Shown here: positions 63,201-64,000 of the stretch, piece after piece
Numbering within the stretch: position 1 is the stretch's first letter
How the letters are laid out: the number at the start of each line of letters is the position of its first letter
Assembly (NCBI RefSeq): GCF_011761565.1
Contig: NZ_JAASRM010000001.1
Location: 2,108,139-2,172,138 of the forward strand
Direction of reading: 5' to 3'
Length of the DNA: 64,000 nucleotides
Source: Rhizomicrobium palustre
GTDB lineage: Bacteria > Pseudomonadota > Alphaproteobacteria > Micropepsales > Micropepsaceae
Position numbers and translations under genes: made by a program
Notes under the pieces: generated by a model
What the model was told of the DNA's origin: nothing
The model's database searches: none
What the model saw: the letters and a program-made list of their open reading frames with translations, nothing else

Positions 63201-64000
63201 ATGCAGGACGAGAATTCAAAAGGATTAAGCCGCCGCCACGCCATGCTGCTGTCAGCGATGGCAAGCGCGGGTATCGCCATGCCGGTTGCGGCCCAGGCAG
63301 GCGACAGCATCAAGACCGCAGCCCATTCCGCGCCGGGTGGCTGCTCCACACCGCGTAGCGCTATCGCCAAGACACAATACGGCAAGGTGCGCGGGTTTGT
63401 TGAAGGCGGTGTCTTCACCTTCAAAGGCATTCCTTATGGCGCGACCACGGCGGGCGAAAATCGCTGGCTGCCCGCGAAGGCGCCGAAGAAATGGGAAGGC
63501 GAATATCCTGCCCTGGTCTATGGCGATAATTGTCCGCAGAACCTGCACGATTTCACTTCGATCGAGCAGTCGTTCTTGCAGGATTGGGATGATGGGCCGA
63601 TGAGCGAAGACATGCTCAAGCTCAACATCTGGACGCCTAGTCTGTCGGGCAGCCGCGCGGTGATGGTCTATTTCCATGGCGGCGGATTTTCCTTCGGCTC
63701 CTCTTATGAACTCCCCAGTCATGAAGGCGCACAGATGGCCCGTCACCATGATGTGGTGCAGGTCTCGGTCAATCACCGCCTCAATGCGCTGGGCTTCTTC
63801 GATGTCTCCGAGATTGGCGGCGCGGCCTATGAAGGCTCGGTCAATGTCGGCATGACCGATCTCGTCTTCGCGCTGAAATGGGTGCAGGAGAACATCGCCA
63901 ATTTCGGCGGCGATCCCAATAAAGTGATGATCTACGGCCAGTCGGGTGGCGGCTCGAAGGTGACGACGCTGCTCGGCATGAATTCGGCGGCGGGGCTGTT
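63201..64000 (+). CDS. Type B carboxylesterase/lipase family protein, N-terminal part (3' end outside window)
   Basis: The frame is open from the ATG at 63201, with GGGAGGAA in front, to the window end; 266 residues are visible. A Tat-type signal (LSRRHAMLL, then AMPVAAQA) suggests folded export. FKGIPYG, YFHGGGF (oxyanion hole) and the nucleophile elbow GQSGGGSK are the carboxylesterase signatures. The Glu and His of the triad lie beyond the window. Confidence 0.9.
   Translation, partial: MQDENSKGLSRRHAMLLSAMASAGIAMPVAAQAGDSIKTAAHSAPGGCSTPRSAIAKTQYGKVRGFVEGGVFTFKGIPYGATTAGENRWLPAKAPKKWEGEYPALVYGDNCPQNLHDFTSIEQSFLQDWDDGPMSEDMLKLNIWTPSLSGSRAVMVYFHGGGFSFGSSYELPSHEGAQMARHHDVVQVSVNHRLNALGFFDVSEIGGAAYEGSVNVGMTDLVFALKWVQENIANFGGDPNKVMIYGQSGGGSKVTTLLGMNSAAGL

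Noticed and set aside
1..64000. CRISPR array, insertion sequence, integrase or prophage
   Set aside because: No regularly spaced repeats, no transposase or integrase-like protein, and no phage structural genes were seen on either strand.

Overview
The window reads as a chromosomal segment of a GC-rich alphaproteobacterium. The best evidence is a CpdR-type cell-cycle response regulator (19514-19873), a GapR/DUF2312 nucleoid protein (55336-55578), the pyruvate kinase-DUF1036-N-formylglutamate amidohydrolase-gapR neighbourhood, the small COX IV-like protein upstream of pntAB, and many intergenic palindromic repeats. The large TonB/TonB-receptor content points to a free-living oligotroph of a Caulobacter-, sphingomonad- or Rhizomicrobium-like type. 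I cannot fix the genus from sequence alone. I see no insertion sequence, integrase, phage or CRISPR array. Both window ends cut genes.

Region 1-7.4 kb: the C-terminal barrel of an autotransporter-like protein, a gloA-ltaE pair, then a TonB-ExbB-ExbD-ExbD-ExbD-TPR cluster that forms a complete energy-transduction set with a duplicated ExbD and its own periplasmic TPR protein. Region 7.6-17.98 kb: a secreted protein with a putative Cys-His-Asp catalytic set, modBC without modA, a three-gene gtr-type lipid-linked glycosylation operon, small unknowns, and an LpxH-like phosphoesterase with a GT4 glycosyltransferase.

Region 18.2-29.3 kb: a strong small-RNA candidate with an exposed anti-Shine-Dalgarno motif, an N-formylglutamate amidohydrolase divergent from cpdR, a second TonB protein, tRNA-Val(GAC), a class A acid phosphatase, a TonB-dependent receptor, a two-component system, an SLC10-like transporter and hutH. 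Region 29.3-46 kb: a run made of a TonB-domain protein, a TPR-sulfotransferase and a TonB-dependent receptor; a GT4 plus glycogen-debranching pair; a serine hydrolase; pfkB; a metallophosphatase; tandem GH5 enzymes; a HAD phosphatase; and a TauE-type permease.

Region 46.2-64 kb: a lytic transglycosylase, ribosomal protein L36, a TPR protein, an octaheme hydroxylamine-oxidoreductase-like cytochrome, a chemoreceptor, the pyk-DUF1036 / N-formylglutamate amidohydrolase-gapR block, an NtrC-type regulator, an alpha/beta hydrolase, a COX IV-like peptide with pntAB, ydcF, and the start of a type B carboxylesterase.

Most genes look like ordinary core or metabolic genes. The points most worth checking are the small RNA at 18311-18388, the isolated octaheme cytochrome, the ExbD-expanded Ton cluster, the TonB/sulfotransferase/receptor cluster and the secreted Cys-His-Asp protein.
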